Below are positions 34,567-42,503 of a stretch of 64,000 bases of DNA, piece after piece; the first letter of the stretch is position 1; every line of letters starts with the position of its first letter. The stretch covers positions 62,001-126,000 of the forward strand of contig CAYJAZ010000003.1 of NCBI GenBank assembly GCA_964368455.1, given 5' to 3'. The notes under the pieces are model-generated. The model was given only the letters and a program-made list of their open reading frames with translations. It was not told where the DNA came from and searched no databases. The stretch comes from CAYJAZ01 sp964368455 (lineage in GTDB: Bacteria; Desulfobacterota; Desulfovibrionia; Desulfovibrionales; Desulfovibrionaceae). Both the position numbers and the translations under genes were made by a program.

Positions 34567-36774
34567 CTACATTTCTTGAGCAAAAGCAAGCCTTTCTGAA
34601 AGTTTAGTGTATCTTTTATGAATGGTATTATTTGCAATAGCCATATTGATAGCTTTTGCAGCACCTACAATAATAACCATTTTCTTGCCCCTAGTCACAG
34701 CTGTATAGATAAGATTTCTTTGAAGCATAATATAATGCTCGTTCAAAAGAGGAAGAATAACACAAGGATATTCGCCGCCTTGAGATTTATGTATAGAAAT
34801 AGCATAGGCAAGGGTAAGTTCATCAAATTCTTCTATTAAATAAGAAAGATATCTGTCATCAAAGCGAATAAGTAAGGATTTTTCTTCAGTATCAACTTCA
34901 GTAATAATGCCTATATCGCCATTATAGATGTCCTTGTCGTAATTGTTTTTTATTTGCATTACCTTGTCATTGACACGAAAAATCCTTTCGCCTCTTTGCA
35001 AAAATTCTTGAGAAGTATTGAGTTTTGCTTGCAATTCTTTGTTGAGATTAAGCACACCACAAGTGCCACGAAGCATAGGCGAAAGAACTTGTATATCTAA
35101 AAATGGATCAAAGGCATATTTCTTTGGTAATCTTTTTGCTGCAAGTTCAACAATAATATCACATGCTTTTTGCGTGTCAGGTTCGGTAACAAAATAAAAA
35201 TCAGTTTCTTTTTCCTTATCATAATAAAGATTAGGCACAATGCCTTGATTTATTCTGTGTGCGTTTTTGATGATATCGCTTTTTTCCGCTTGTCTAAAAA
35301 TTTGTGTGAGTTCAACAACTGGGATTTTATTGGAATAAATACAGTCACGTAGAACGTTTCCAGCACCAACAGATGGCAATTGATTTATATCGCCCACAAA
35401 GATAAGAGTGCAAGTTTGTGGAACAGCCTTAATAAGACTGTACATTAAATAAATATCTATCATTGAAGCTTCATCAATAATGAGTAATGAGCATTGTAAG
35501 CTATTGTTTTCGTTACGTGCAAAACCATTTTCATTGGGATTATATTCAAGAAGACGGTGCAAGGTTTTTGCTTCTAAGCCAGAGGTTTCACTCATTCTTT
35601 TAGCCGCTCTTCCTGTTGGCGCAGCAAGCAAGATTTTCGCCTTTGCTTTTTGAAAAACCTTAATAATTGCATTGATAATAGTAGTTTTACCAGTACCAGG
35701 GCCACCAGTAAGTATCATCATCTTTGATTTTGCCGCAGTATAGACAGCTTCTTCTTGGCTTTGTGCAAGTTTCACAGGAAAAGAATTAATGGTTTCGCTC
35801 ACGTCTTTGTCTACATCTTTAAAAAAGACTTGCTTAGGCGTTGCAAGTAAGCGGCCTAAATAAAAAGAAATTTGAGTTTCAAAATGATAATAATCTGACA
35901 AATAAATAGCTGTATGTTCGTCAAAATATTCGCTCACCACATGTTCGCCTTTTTCAAGGTATTTTATTGCTTCAATAACAATAGCTTCATCTATACCTAA
36001 TTGTTTGATAGTGAGCTTTATTAATTCATCTTTTGGTAGATAAACATGTCCATTATCGCTTTCCTTTGTCAAGATGTAAAAAGCAGCAGCTTGTGCACGC
36101 AAAGGAGAATCTATGTCAAAACCAAGACTAAGAGCAAATTGATCAGCAGTCAAAAAGCCCACTCCACGAACTTCCATTGCCATACGATAAGGGTTTTCTT
36201 TTATTATTTCAATAGCATCAGATCCATATTGTTTATATAGTCGAACACAAAGAGCTGGGCCAATTCCATGTGGGCTTAAAAAAACCATCAATTCTCTGAT
36301 GCCTTGCTGTTCAGCCCAAGAATCTTTTACGCTTTCAACAACCTTTTTTGTCACTCCAAAAACTTCAAGTATTCTATCTGGTTCATTATCAAGTACGCGA
36401 AAAGTTTCTAATCCAAAGTGGTTAACAATATTTTCTGCTCTTTTCTTGCCAATGCCCTTGATAACACCAGAAGCAAGAAACATCTTTATACCATCAAGGC
36501 TTTCAGGCATTTGCTCTTCGTAATGATTAAAAGAAAACTGTTTGCCAAATTTTGGGTGTCTTATCCATTCGCCTTTAAATGCATAAAAACCGCCAGTTCG
36601 CGGACTTGGAATAATACCCACAACCGTAATAGCATCTTCGTGTTTGCTATTTGCTTGCAATTTTATGATAGCATAGCCGTTTTCAGGATTGGAAAAGATG
36701 ATCTTCTCAACTGTTCCTTTTATAGTTTCATTATTGTTCTCGTTTTCTATTAATGAGGCTTGCTTGGCTTTCAT
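34567..36774 (-). CDS. recD2: ATP-dependent RecD2-type DNA helicase
   Basis: The product has about 735 residues. An N-terminal OB-like region (GTVEKIIFSNPENGYAIIKLQ) and helix-hairpin-helix segment (GVIKGIGKKRAENIVNHFG) precede the motor, as in RecD2 proteins that act without RecBC. Motif I is LTGGPGTGKTTIINAI. Motif II is LLIIDEASMIDIYLM, followed by FVGDINQLPSVGAGNVLRD. The last motif AISIHKSQGGEYPCVILPL and NLIYTAVTRGKK complete a superfamily 1B helicase moving 5' to 3'. ATG at 36774 has AAGGA nine bases upstream; an ATG at 36795 is less well supported. It is a repair or replication-fork helicase. Confidence 0.92.
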   Translation of the reverse strand: MKAKQASLIENENNNETIKGTVEKIIFSNPENGYAIIKLQANSKHEDAITVVGIIPSPRTGGFYAFKGEWIRHPKFGKQFSFNHYEEQMPESLDGIKMFLASGVIKGIGKKRAENIVNHFGLETFRVLDNEPDRILEVFGVTKKVVESVKDSWAEQQGIRELMVFLSPHGIGPALCVRLYKQYGSDAIEIIKENPYRMAMEVRGVGFLTADQFALSLGFDIDSPLRAQAAAFYILTKESDNGHVYLPKDELIKLTIKQLGIDEAIVIEAIKYLEKGEHVVSEYFDEHTAIYLSDYYHFETQISFYLGRLLATPKQVFFKDVDKDVSETINSFPVKLAQSQEEAVYTAAKSKMMILTGGPGTGKTTIINAIIKVFQKAKAKILLAAPTGRAAKRMSETSGLEAKTLHRLLEYNPNENGFARNENNSLQCSLLIIDEASMIDIYLMYSLIKAVPQTCTLIFVGDINQLPSVGAGNVLRDCIYSNKIPVVELTQIFRQAEKSDIIKNAHRINQGIVPNLYYDKEKETDFYFVTEPDTQKACDIIVELAAKRLPKKYAFDPFLDIQVLSPMLRGTCGVLNLNKELQAKLNTSQEFLQRGERIFRVNDKVMQIKNNYDKDIYNGDIGIITEVDTEEKSLLIRFDDRYLSYLIEEFDELTLAYAISIHKSQGGEYPCVILPLLNEHYIMLQRNLIYTAVTRGKKMVIIVGAAKAINMAIANNTIHKRYTKLSERLAFAQEM

Positions 36775-36895
36775 AGCTATCCTTATGGCTTGCATTTCTA
36801 CTCGGCTATCTTTCTAAATTCATTTTTCTTGTAAAATTCACAAAATCTTTAAACTTGGAAACACATCCTAAAAATCTTGTAAGCTTATAATTTAC

Positions 36896-36924
36896 TTTAC
36901 AGTGTAATTTATTTCTACTATACT
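36896..36924 (+). promoter_or_regulatory. Candidate sigma-70 promoter upstream of hom
   Basis: TTTACA (36896-36901), a 17-base spacer, and TATACT (36919-36924). If used for hom it would give a 5' leader of about 270 bases. Confidence 0.45.
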
Positions 36925-37089
36925 TTCTTAAAGTGTACAATACTTTACAAGAAATTGCTGTAAGTGTTTCATATGTTTGAGAATAAGAATGTATCTCTTC
37001 AGATTTCTAAGAATGGATGAAATTCTAAAGATAAGTTTCTTTCATTTATAAAACTTTCTCAACTCATGCAAGCTTTGTACATAATTGTA

Positions 37090-37170
37090 TTTTCAAGTTT
37101 TTTTTCATGAAAACTTGAAAATAAAGCGTTGAATATTGATATTCCTTTCAGTTATGGAAGGTTTTTTTAT
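37090..37170 (+). promoter_or_regulatory. Two consecutive hairpins in the hom leader, possible attenuator
   Basis: TTTTCAAGTTTT (37090-37101) pairs exactly with AAAACTTGAAAA (37110-37121). Then a short hairpin with CCTT and AAGG is followed by seven Ts shortly before the hom start. No leader peptide rich in Thr or Met was found. It could equally be a terminator for an unseen upstream transcript. Confidence 0.35.
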
Positions 37171-37205
37171 TATAACTTATTATAAAATTAAAATAAGGCT
37201 TTAAT

Positions 37206-38489
37206 ATGAAAGAACTTGTTATTGGTATCGCAGGTGTTGGTGTTGTAGGCGGCGGTTTACTTGAACTTCTTGAAAAAAACAAAGACACTATCTTGCAAAG
37301 AACAGGCAAAACCATTCGAGTGAAAACACTTTGCGTGCGTGATATTTCAAAAAATCGTCCTTATATGCCAGAAAATATCAACTTGACTACAAATGTCTTG
37401 GATATAACTCAAGATCCTGAAATTGAAATCTTTATTGAATTAATGGGTGGGATTGAAGAAGCAAAAAAAGCCATACATTCAGCCTTAAGTCATAATAAAT
37501 CCGTTGTTACAGCAAATAAAGCTTTATTGGCAGAAGAGGGGAATGAACTCTTTGAATTAGCCGCAAAAAATAACTTACATCTCAAATTTGAAGCAGCTGT
37601 TGCAGGCGGTATTCCAATTGTTGAAACACTCAAAGAAAGCTTAAATTCCAATCAAATTGTATCATTAATGGGGATTTTAAACGGTACCTCAAACTATATC
37701 CTTTCACAAATGACAACTGAAAATCTAGATTTTGCAACTGCACTCAAGCAAGCACAAGATCTAGGTTTTGCTGAAGCTGAACCAACTCTAGATATAGGTG
37801 GATACGATGCCGCCCATAAACTCAATCTTCTCACACGTTTAGCTTGGGGTGTTGAATATCCTTATAAAAAAATGCTCATTTCAGGTATAGATTCGCTTGA
37901 AAGTATGGATATAAAATTTGCAAGGGAATTTGGCTATAGAATCAAGCATATAGGACAAGCTACCCTCAATACAGAACATGGCAAAAGTATAGAAGCTGGG
38001 CTTTTTCCAGCCTTAGTGCATGAACGCTTATTACTTGCAAAAGTTGGCGGTGCCTACAATGCTGTAAGGGTAGAAGGAAATGCCGTAGGTTCTTTATTCT
38101 TACACGGTTTAGGTGCAGGTGCTCTACCAACTGCTTCTGCTGTTTTAGCCGATATCTTGTCCATAGTAAAAGGTAATGAATCAAATAATTTCGGTTATAG
38201 AGATCAAATTTTACCTCAAGCTAATCTTTTAAATTCAGAAGAAAGCATCTATCCATACTATCTACGTTTTATGGTGCGCGACGATGCTGGTGTTTTACGC
38301 GATATAGCAGGAGCCTTTGCTGAAGAAAATGTAAGTATAGCTCAAGTAACGCAAAAAGCTAAAACAAATGACGGCGTGCCGCTCATCTTTATCACTCACA
38401 AAGCACCCTATAAAGCTATTCTAAAATCTTTGCCAAAAATCAAATCTATGATAAAGCAAGAAGCTGTGTGTTACAGGATTTTTGATTAA
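37206..38489 (+). CDS. hom: Homoserine dehydrogenase
   Basis: The 427-residue cytosolic enzyme reduces aspartate semialdehyde to homoserine, the branch point to threonine and methionine. Residues about 5-20 (IGIAGVGVVGGGLLELL) form the nucleotide-binding loop. VVTANKALLAEEG, FEAAVAGGIPIVETLKESL and GILNGTSNYILSQM are the signature segments, and DLGFAEAEPTLDIGGYDAAHKLNLL carries the catalytic Lys and Asp region. A C-terminal ACT domain (YYLRFMVRDDAGVLRDIAGAFAEENVSIAQV) suggests feedback control by threonine. It overlaps the frame in front of rsmA, whose ATG is 31 bases after its stop. Confidence 0.95.
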   Translation: MKELVIGIAGVGVVGGGLLELLEKNKDTILQRTGKTIRVKTLCVRDISKNRPYMPENINLTTNVLDITQDPEIEIFIELMGGIEEAKKAIHSALSHNKSVVTANKALLAEEGNELFELAAKNNLHLKFEAAVAGGIPIVETLKESLNSNQIVSLMGILNGTSNYILSQMTTENLDFATALKQAQDLGFAEAEPTLDIGGYDAAHKLNLLTRLAWGVEYPYKKMLISGIDSLESMDIKFAREFGYRIKHIGQATLNTEHGKSIEAGLFPALVHERLLLAKVGGAYNAVRVEGNAVGSLFLHGLGAGALPTASAVLADILSIVKGNESNNFGYRDQILPQANLLNSEESIYPYYLRFMVRDDAGVLRDIAGAFAEENVSIAQVTQKAKTNDGVPLIFITHKAPYKAILKSLPKIKSMIKQEAVCYRIFD

Positions 38490-38520
38490 TTCTTCTCTGC
38501 CTTCATTCAATAGGAATTAC

Positions 38521-39300
38521 ATGACATTTGCAAAAAAATCACTTGGACAGCATTTTTTACACGATAAAAATATCTGCCAAAAAATAGTAGACTTACTCGA
38601 TGTTCAAGACAAAGATGCTATACTTGAAATTGGGCCTGGAACTGGTGCTTTAACAAATATTTTAAAGCTATTACCGTATTCATCTTTTCTCATTCTTGAA
38701 AAAGACGACAGATTCGCAAAATTACACGCTGAAGAAAATCTGCCGAATGTAAATGTAATACATACAGACGCATTGCAATTCAATTGGAAGAAACTCGATA
38801 ATTCCATAAAAATTATCTCAAACCTCCCTTACAACGTTGCTTCACCACTCATGTGGGATATCGTTTCACAAACACCCGCACTCCAAAGAGCCGTGTTCAT
38901 GATACAAAATGAAGTGGCAGATAGATGTGTTGCACAAGTAAATACTAAGCATTACGGTGTATTATCTATTTGGTTGCAAGCTTTTGCAAAAGTAGAAAAA
39001 AACTTCGTCGTCTCTCCACGTGCCTTTAATCCGCCGCCAAAAGTAGATTCCGCCGTCATCACATTAAAACCATATGCACAAGAAGAACAAACAAAAAATC
39101 CAGCTATACTCGCAAATCTCATAAAAATTCTCTTTCAGCAAAGAAGAAAGCAAATTGCTGGAATACTCAAAAAAAGTACATATTCCACACTCGCAACTCA
39201 AATGCTCGAAGCACACAATATACAGCCAGCACAAAGGCCTGAAACCATAGATGTGCAAACTTATATTTCAATGGCAGATTTCATAGCAGAAAGAAAGTAA
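38521..39300 (+). CDS. rsmA: 16S rRNA adenine dimethyltransferase (KsgA/RsmA)
   Basis: The 259-residue product begins with KKSLGQHFLHDKNICQKIVDLL, the standard RsmA opening. LEIGPGTGALTNIL is the S-adenosylmethionine loop, ISNLPYNVASPLMWDI the NLPY catalytic motif, and VSPRAFNPPPKVDSAVITL the family C-terminal signature. It dimethylates two adenines near the 3' end of 16S rRNA during small-subunit maturation. ATG at 38521 is chosen because AGGA precedes it; a TTG at 38482 lies inside hom. It ends 30 bases before the composite repeat element. Confidence 0.95.
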   Translation: MTFAKKSLGQHFLHDKNICQKIVDLLDVQDKDAILEIGPGTGALTNILKLLPYSSFLILEKDDRFAKLHAEENLPNVNVIHTDALQFNWKKLDNSIKIISNLPYNVASPLMWDIVSQTPALQRAVFMIQNEVADRCVAQVNTKHYGVLSIWLQAFAKVEKNFVVSPRAFNPPPKVDSAVITLKPYAQEEQTKNPAILANLIKILFQQRRKQIAGILKKSTYSTLATQMLEAHNIQPAQRPETIDVQTYISMADFIAERK

Positions 39301-39330
39301 AATCATTTTTTGTCTGCGACGCTTTTTTTG

Positions 39331-39880
39331 TGTCTCCGACGGCCAAAGGGAATAATTCCCTTTGGAAACCCTAGCATGCAAGGTAAGTATGTAGGGTATT
39401 TGTTAATATTCCTTTATTTTTTTTATTTGCGAAAAAGTTTTAAGGCTTTGGTGCTATGCACCAAAGCCTTAAATACTGTTTCGCTTTAAAATAGTGTGGT
39501 ATCAATTTTTACGCAAAACAAGTTGCCATTTGTCACTATGTTCCAAATGTGATTTCATTGTTTTGCGTAATGAAAAAGTCGTAAGCAGTGAAAGAAATGT
39601 TCTAGACTCGTCATTGCGAGGAATGAACAAAGTGAATGACGTGGCAATCTATTTCTTATTAAATTAATTTCATTTCTTACATTTGGAACGTAGTGACAAA
39701 TGGAAACTTACTTTTTGGTATTTCTAGCTTTAAAATTTTAAAGCGGAAAAGTATTTAAGCGAAGCTTAAAACTTTTCCGCAAATAAAAAAAATAAAAACT
39801 ACTTTAGCTATTTCCCTCTGTGCTCACCTTGCCTCATAGGGGTTTCCAAAGGGGTTCAACTCCTTTGGCCGTCGGAGACA
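39331..39880. repeat. Composite inverted-repeat element with 19-bp perfect terminal repeats (copy A)
   Basis: The ends TGTCTCCGACGGCCAAAGG (39331-39349) and its exact complement (39862-39880) bound about 550 bases. The two halves are diverged inverted copies of each other. Each holds, in order, CTTTGGAAACCC, a CAAGGT segment, a GCGAAAAAGTTTTAA-type hairpin, and a CATTTGTCAC..CGTTCCAAATG segment. A 14-bp stem, TAAGGCTTTGGTGC, lies at 39441-39471. A central palindromic repeat (39609-39650) reads CGTCATTGCGAG to GACGTGGCAATCT. No protein is encoded. It sits between the convergent rsmA and ahbC genes. It resembles a MITE or nested REP-type element. Confidence 0.85.
39609..39650. repeat. REP-like palindromic repeat, copy 1 (CGTCATTGCGAG...GGCAATCT)
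   Basis: CGTCATTGCGAG and GACGTGGCAATCT bracket about 17 bases. The same pair occurs at 52563-52604, and broken versions at about 53026-53040 and 53094-53127. Similar palindromes are widespread in bacterial intergenic DNA (for example in rickettsial and delta-proteobacterial genomes, from memory). Confidence 0.8.
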
Positions 39881-39907
39881 AAAAAAGGCATAGGGGACTA
39901 GCTAATA

Positions 39908-41101
39908 CTATAACATTTCGCCTGTGATTTCTTCATCAGTGAGGAAACAAGCAGGATCGTCAGCCCAGATGTCGCCGTGTACAGCTTCAGCTCTATGCCT
40001 AAAGTTACCGGCACATATATTGAGGAAGCGGCAACGTGTACAACGTCCTTTAAGATGTGGTCTTTTATCCTTGAATTTATGGAGTAATTCGATATTTGGA
40101 TCAGTCCAAATTTCTGAGAATGGTCTTTCAAGCACATTACCAAAAGAGATATGTCGGAGGAATTGATCGGCATGAACTTGCCCATCCCATGATATACAGC
40201 CAATTCCGCGTCCTGATGAATTTCCTTCATTGAATTTAAGAAGTTCTAAAACTTCAGCCGCACGTTTTGGATCTTCTTTGAGAAGACGCAGATACACAAG
40301 TGGGCCGTCTGCATGATTGTCTACAGTGAGAACTTCTTTTGGAGTGCCGGCATCGTGCAATTTTCTTGTTTCGTCCATGATGAGATTTACGACTTCACGA
40401 GTTTGTGCGTGATCTAAATCTTCTTTGACAAGTTCAGAACCACGTCCTGCATAAACTAAATGGTAGAAACAGGCACGCGGGATTTCATAATCCTTTAATA
40501 TTTGGAAAATAGTTGGGATATCTTGATAATTTTGCTTGTTTATAGTAAAACGCACACCAACTTTTATGCCTTCAGCCATTGCATTTTGCACGCCTTCTAA
40601 AGCACGTCTGAAAGAACCTTTCACAGCACGAAATTTATCATGAATTTCTTCGCCACCATCTAAAGAAATGCCTACATAAGAAAAACCTACTTCTTTGAAT
40701 TCTTTAGCTTTTTCTTTGGTAATCAATGTGCCATTTGTTGAGATAACGGCACGCATTCCCTTTGAAGTTGCGTAATGTGCTAATTCAGTGAGATCTTTTC
40801 TGATAAGTGGTTCGCCGCCAGAAAAGAGGATGACAGGTGAGCCGAAATTTGCTAAATCATCAATCATTACTTTTGCTTGTGAAGTTGAAATAGGATCTGC
40901 TGCTTCATTTTCTTCAATGGCATGTGCATAACAATGCACGCATTTAAGATTACAACGCTTTGTCATATTCCACACGACAACAGGTTTTTTGTCTTTTGAA
41001 AATTGAAGTAAATGCGAAGGCAATTTGCCTGATTCTCTACCATATCTTAACGCATCGGATGGTTCCACTTGGCCACAATAGAGTTTTGATATTCCAATCA
41101 T
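39908..41101 (-). CDS. ahbC: 12,18-didecarboxysiroheme deacetylase, radical SAM (AhbC)
   Basis: The 397-residue product has the radical SAM cluster motif CNLKCVHCY near residue 50 and the following FSGGEPLIRKDLTELAHYA and STNGTLIT segments. A C-terminal SPASM-like cysteine set (GCISWDGQVHAD, GRCTRCRFLNICAGNFRHRAE, DPACFL) would hold an auxiliary iron-sulfur cluster. The start MIGISKLYCGQVEPSDALRYGR is the form I associate with AhbC of Desulfovibrio, which removes two acetate side chains from didecarboxysiroheme in the alternative haem pathway of sulfate reducers and archaea. It is also related to NirJ of haem d1 synthesis, the main alternative. The other ahb genes are not in the window. Confidence 0.85.
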   Translation of the reverse strand: MIGISKLYCGQVEPSDALRYGRESGKLPSHLLQFSKDKKPVVVWNMTKRCNLKCVHCYAHAIEENEAADPISTSQAKVMIDDLANFGSPVILFSGGEPLIRKDLTELAHYATSKGMRAVISTNGTLITKEKAKEFKEVGFSYVGISLDGGEEIHDKFRAVKGSFRRALEGVQNAMAEGIKVGVRFTINKQNYQDIPTIFQILKDYEIPRACFYHLVYAGRGSELVKEDLDHAQTREVVNLIMDETRKLHDAGTPKEVLTVDNHADGPLVYLRLLKEDPKRAAEVLELLKFNEGNSSGRGIGCISWDGQVHADQFLRHISFGNVLERPFSEIWTDPNIELLHKFKDKRPHLKGRCTRCRFLNICAGNFRHRAEAVHGDIWADDPACFLTDEEITGEML

Positions 41102-41214
41102 TTGTTATAACTCACTTATTTAAAGATAATTTCTGTATAGACTTTTTGTTGAATAAAATTCCTAATAGATGTATACAGTAATGACTTCAATTTTTCTGTG
41201 ATTGGAAACACATT

Positions 41215-42162
41215 ATGAAAAAAATTATCTGCATAGTTGGCCCTACGGGTTCTGGGAAAAGTGGCTTTAGCATTGACTTAGCTGAATATTTTATTAATAA
41301 TTCGCTAAATGTACATATAATTAATGCCGATTCACGCCAAGTGTATAGAGATTTTCCTCTTATCACAGCACAACCAAGTGCAGAAGAAAAAAAAGATATT
41401 CCACATTTTCTCTACGGAATTTTGCAAAGTCACGAAAAATGCACAGCTGGACTCTGGCTTGACTTGGTGCATGAAGAAATAAAAAAAGCATATGAAAACA
41501 ATGCAATACCTGTTTTAGTTGGCGGAACAGGTATGTATATTAAAGCTCTCACAGAAGGTATAGCTCAAATTCCAGCTATACCAAGTGAAATAAGTGAAAA
41601 AATACTACAAGAATTAGACAAAGAAGGCATAGAAAAAATGTATGCAAAACTTCAAGTAATTGATGAAATATATGCCAATAAAATACATAAAAATGATAGA
41701 CAAAGAATATGTAGGGCTTTAGAAGTTTATACGCATACAGGACAAAATTTATCGCATTGGCATTCATCTGCACAGGGCAGTTCAAGATACCAATCATTTA
41801 AAATAGGAATCGGACTACCACTTTCTCCAATAGATGAACTAAATCCATATCTTATAAAAAGAACAGAAATGATGCTCAAAGATGGTGCAATAGAAGAAGC
41901 AAAAAAAGCTTATGAAATATGCCCAAATTTGAAAGCTCCAGCTTGGACGGGTATAGGGTGTATTGAAATTGGTAAATACATTACAAATACTTACGCCTTA
42001 GAAAAGTGTAAAGAAGAATGGAATAAAAACACAAGAGCTTATGCTAAAAGACAATGGACTTGGTTTCGAGCTGATAAAGCTATAGAATGGTGTCATCCAT
42101 TTGATAAAGAAAGAAGAAATATTCTCATAAATAAAGCTTTAGACTTTATAAATGAGGCATAA
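41215..42162 (+). CDS. miaA: tRNA dimethylallyltransferase
   Basis: The 315-residue product begins with IICIVGPTGSGKSGFSIDLAEYF (P-loop), then NADSRQVYRDFPLITAQPS, which holds the catalytic Asp and tRNA-contact segment, and VPVLVGGTGMYIKALTEGI, the DMAPP-site motif. RQRICRALEVYTHTGQNLS and NTRAYAKRQWTWFR are the later signatures. It adds a dimethylallyl group to adenosine 37 of tRNAs reading codons that start with U. It is read divergently from ahbC across about 110 bases. Confidence 0.95.
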   Translation: MKKIICIVGPTGSGKSGFSIDLAEYFINNSLNVHIINADSRQVYRDFPLITAQPSAEEKKDIPHFLYGILQSHEKCTAGLWLDLVHEEIKKAYENNAIPVLVGGTGMYIKALTEGIAQIPAIPSEISEKILQELDKEGIEKMYAKLQVIDEIYANKIHKNDRQRICRALEVYTHTGQNLSHWHSSAQGSSRYQSFKIGIGLPLSPIDELNPYLIKRTEMMLKDGAIEEAKKAYEICPNLKAPAWTGIGCIEIGKYITNTYALEKCKEEWNKNTRAYAKRQWTWFRADKAIEWCHPFDKERRNILINKALDFINEA

Positions 42163-42176
42163 AATCCACATAAAAC

Positions 42177-42214
42177 AAAAAGCTTTACTACAAAAAAATG
42201 TAATAAAGCTTTTT
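42177..42214. terminator. Bidirectional terminator between miaA and tRNA-Lys
   Basis: AAAAAGCTTTACTACA and TGTAATAAAGCTTTTT form a 16-bp stem with one mismatch. It lies 15 bases after miaA and 18 bases after the 3' end of the minus-strand tRNA gene, so it can serve both. Confidence 0.75.
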
Positions 42215-42231
42215 ATTTATAAGAAATTTAG

Positions 42232-42308
<77 letters not shown>

Positions 42309-42503
42309 CAAGCATTTTCATGCACTGTTTAGATAGCAAATTTCTCATGCTAAAGTCAAGCTTTTTTTCTTGGCATTTTTATTTCATAAAAAGTATATCC
42401 TTTACATTTTGTTGATAGTGTTTATTTTTTTAAAATAACTTTCGAGCATATGCTTTGTATGAGCTTCATTTGAAGTTTTATAAAGCTCAATATATGGTGA
42501 TAT

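Noticed and set aside
34458..34664. 68-codon minus-strand frame ending before the LapA-domain gene
   Set aside because: Half of it lies inside recD2 in another frame; the remainder is too short and has no start of its own.
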